Below are positions 63,634 through 64,000 of a stretch of DNA of 64,000 bases, piece after piece. The stretch lies in assembly GCF_000346485.2 (NCBI RefSeq), contig NZ_KQ976354.1:3103421-3167420 (forward strand), in the 5' to 3' direction. The position numbers and the translations under genes are program-made. This DNA is from Scytonema hofmannii PCC 7110 (GTDB lineage Bacteria > Cyanobacteriota > Cyanobacteriia > Cyanobacteriales > Nostocaceae). Each line of letters begins with the position of its first letter. The first letter of the stretch is position 1. The notes beneath the pieces were generated by a model. The model had not been told where the DNA came from. It made no database searches and saw only the letters and a list, made by a program, of their open reading frames with translations.

Positions 63634-64000
63634 GTGAGTCCAACTGCTCAAGCCACCGCAAGTGCGCGTCGTGTGGTATTTCCATTTACAGCAATTGTGG
63701 GTCAGGAAGAAATGAAACTGGCTCTGCTGTTGAACGTGATTGACCCGAAAATTGGCGGTGTCATGATTATGGGCGATCGCGGTACGGGAAAATCTACCAC
63801 TATCCGGGCGCTGGCTGACTTGCTACCAGAAATTCCTGTCGTCGCCAATGACCCATTTAGCAGCCATCCCAGCGATCCCGATTTGATGAGCGATGAAGTT
63901 CGCCAACAGCTAGAGCAAGGGGCGGATATTCCCACATCTCGAAAAAAGGTGATAATGGTAGACTTGCCATTAGGAGCCACAGAAGACCGAGTTTGCGGCA
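63634..64000 (+). CDS. chlI: Magnesium chelatase ATPase subunit I, N-terminal part
   Basis: The first 122 codons, cut by the window end, from a GTG start. VFPFTAIVGQEEMKLALLLN, then MIMGDRGTGKSTTIRALADL with the Walker A motif GDRGTGKS, then a segment reading KVIMVDLPLGATEDRVCG, are typical of ChlI/BchI, the AAA+ subunit that drives insertion of magnesium into protoporphyrin IX at the start of chlorophyll synthesis. Confidence 0.95.
   Translation, partial: MSPTAQATASARRVVFPFTAIVGQEEMKLALLLNVIDPKIGGVMIMGDRGTGKSTTIRALADLLPEIPVVANDPFSSHPSDPDLMSDEVRQQLEQGADIPTSRKKVIMVDLPLGATEDRVCG

Noticed and set aside
63476-63980. Minus-strand open frames opposite chlI
   Set aside because: The plus strand carries a clear ChlI N-terminus; these frames are its antisense.
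1-64000. tRNA or rRNA genes
   Set aside because: I looked for cloverleaf patterns with GGTTCRANTCC-type arms and for rRNA sequence and saw none that I could support.

Overview
The window looks like a chromosome segment of a filamentous, probably heterocyst-forming cyanobacterium (Nostocales type). The signs are a CO2-uptake NDH-1 operon, the start of a magnesium-chelatase ChlI gene at the right edge, HIP1-like gcgatcgc octamers, heptanucleotide tandem repeats (STRR type), many small palindromic intergenic repeats, and CHAT, CHASE2 and two-partner-secretion genes. The genus cannot be fixed from the sequence alone.

Layout. 1-145: tail of an unidentified plus-strand gene. 526-6834 (+): inorganic-carbon operon with a SulP-type anion (probably bicarbonate) transporter, NdhF- and NdhD-type subunits of a specialised NDH-1 complex, and a ChpX/CupB-type CO2 hydration protein. 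7044-43643 (all -): about 36 kb of secreted-peptide (RiPP) genes. It holds a LanM lanthipeptide synthetase with four NHLP-leader precursors, two PoyD/OspD-type radical SAM epimerases, a Val/Asn-rich proteusin-like precursor, an aldo/keto-reductase-like protein without its catalytic tetrad, a TolC-like protein, a poly-lysine-synthetase-like A-T-membrane NRPS, a tandem pair of identical NHLP precursors plus a decayed third copy, an NHLM export operon (HlyD, C39-peptidase ABC, second ABC), a frameshifted Nif11 peptide, a block of tandem cNMP-binding protein, metallopeptidase, MinD-like ATPase, APC-like permease and Cache-HAMP sensor, and a separate double-glycine peptide. 44220-54610 (-): CHAT protease, two paralogous filamentous-haemagglutinin-type secreted proteins and a PAS-AraC regulator. 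55162-60003 (+): NB-ARC protein, Ser/Thr kinase-CHASE2 and DUF928 protein. 59996-63320 (-): a third haemagglutinin-like protein and a small unknown gene. 63634-64000 (+): start of chlI.

How it fits together. Precursors carry about 85-90-residue NHLP leaders ending in Gly-Gly. LanM should dehydrate Ser/Thr, the epimerases should make D-residues, and the C39 ABC transporter should cut after Gly-Gly and export. Two facts are odd together. None of the eight intact candidate precursors contains cysteine, so lanthionine rings cannot form within them. The LanM cyclase domain has Asn959 where the first zinc-binding Cys is expected. This suggests a LanM that makes dehydrated, possibly epimerised, ring-free peptides. 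That is inference and needs mass spectrometry.

The haemagglutinin genes show a past FHA-CHAT tandem duplication in which one CHAT copy was lost, leaving only a nine-codon start. Both carry an 8+3+8 direct repeat upstream that matches the cyanobacterial Pho box (SphR site).
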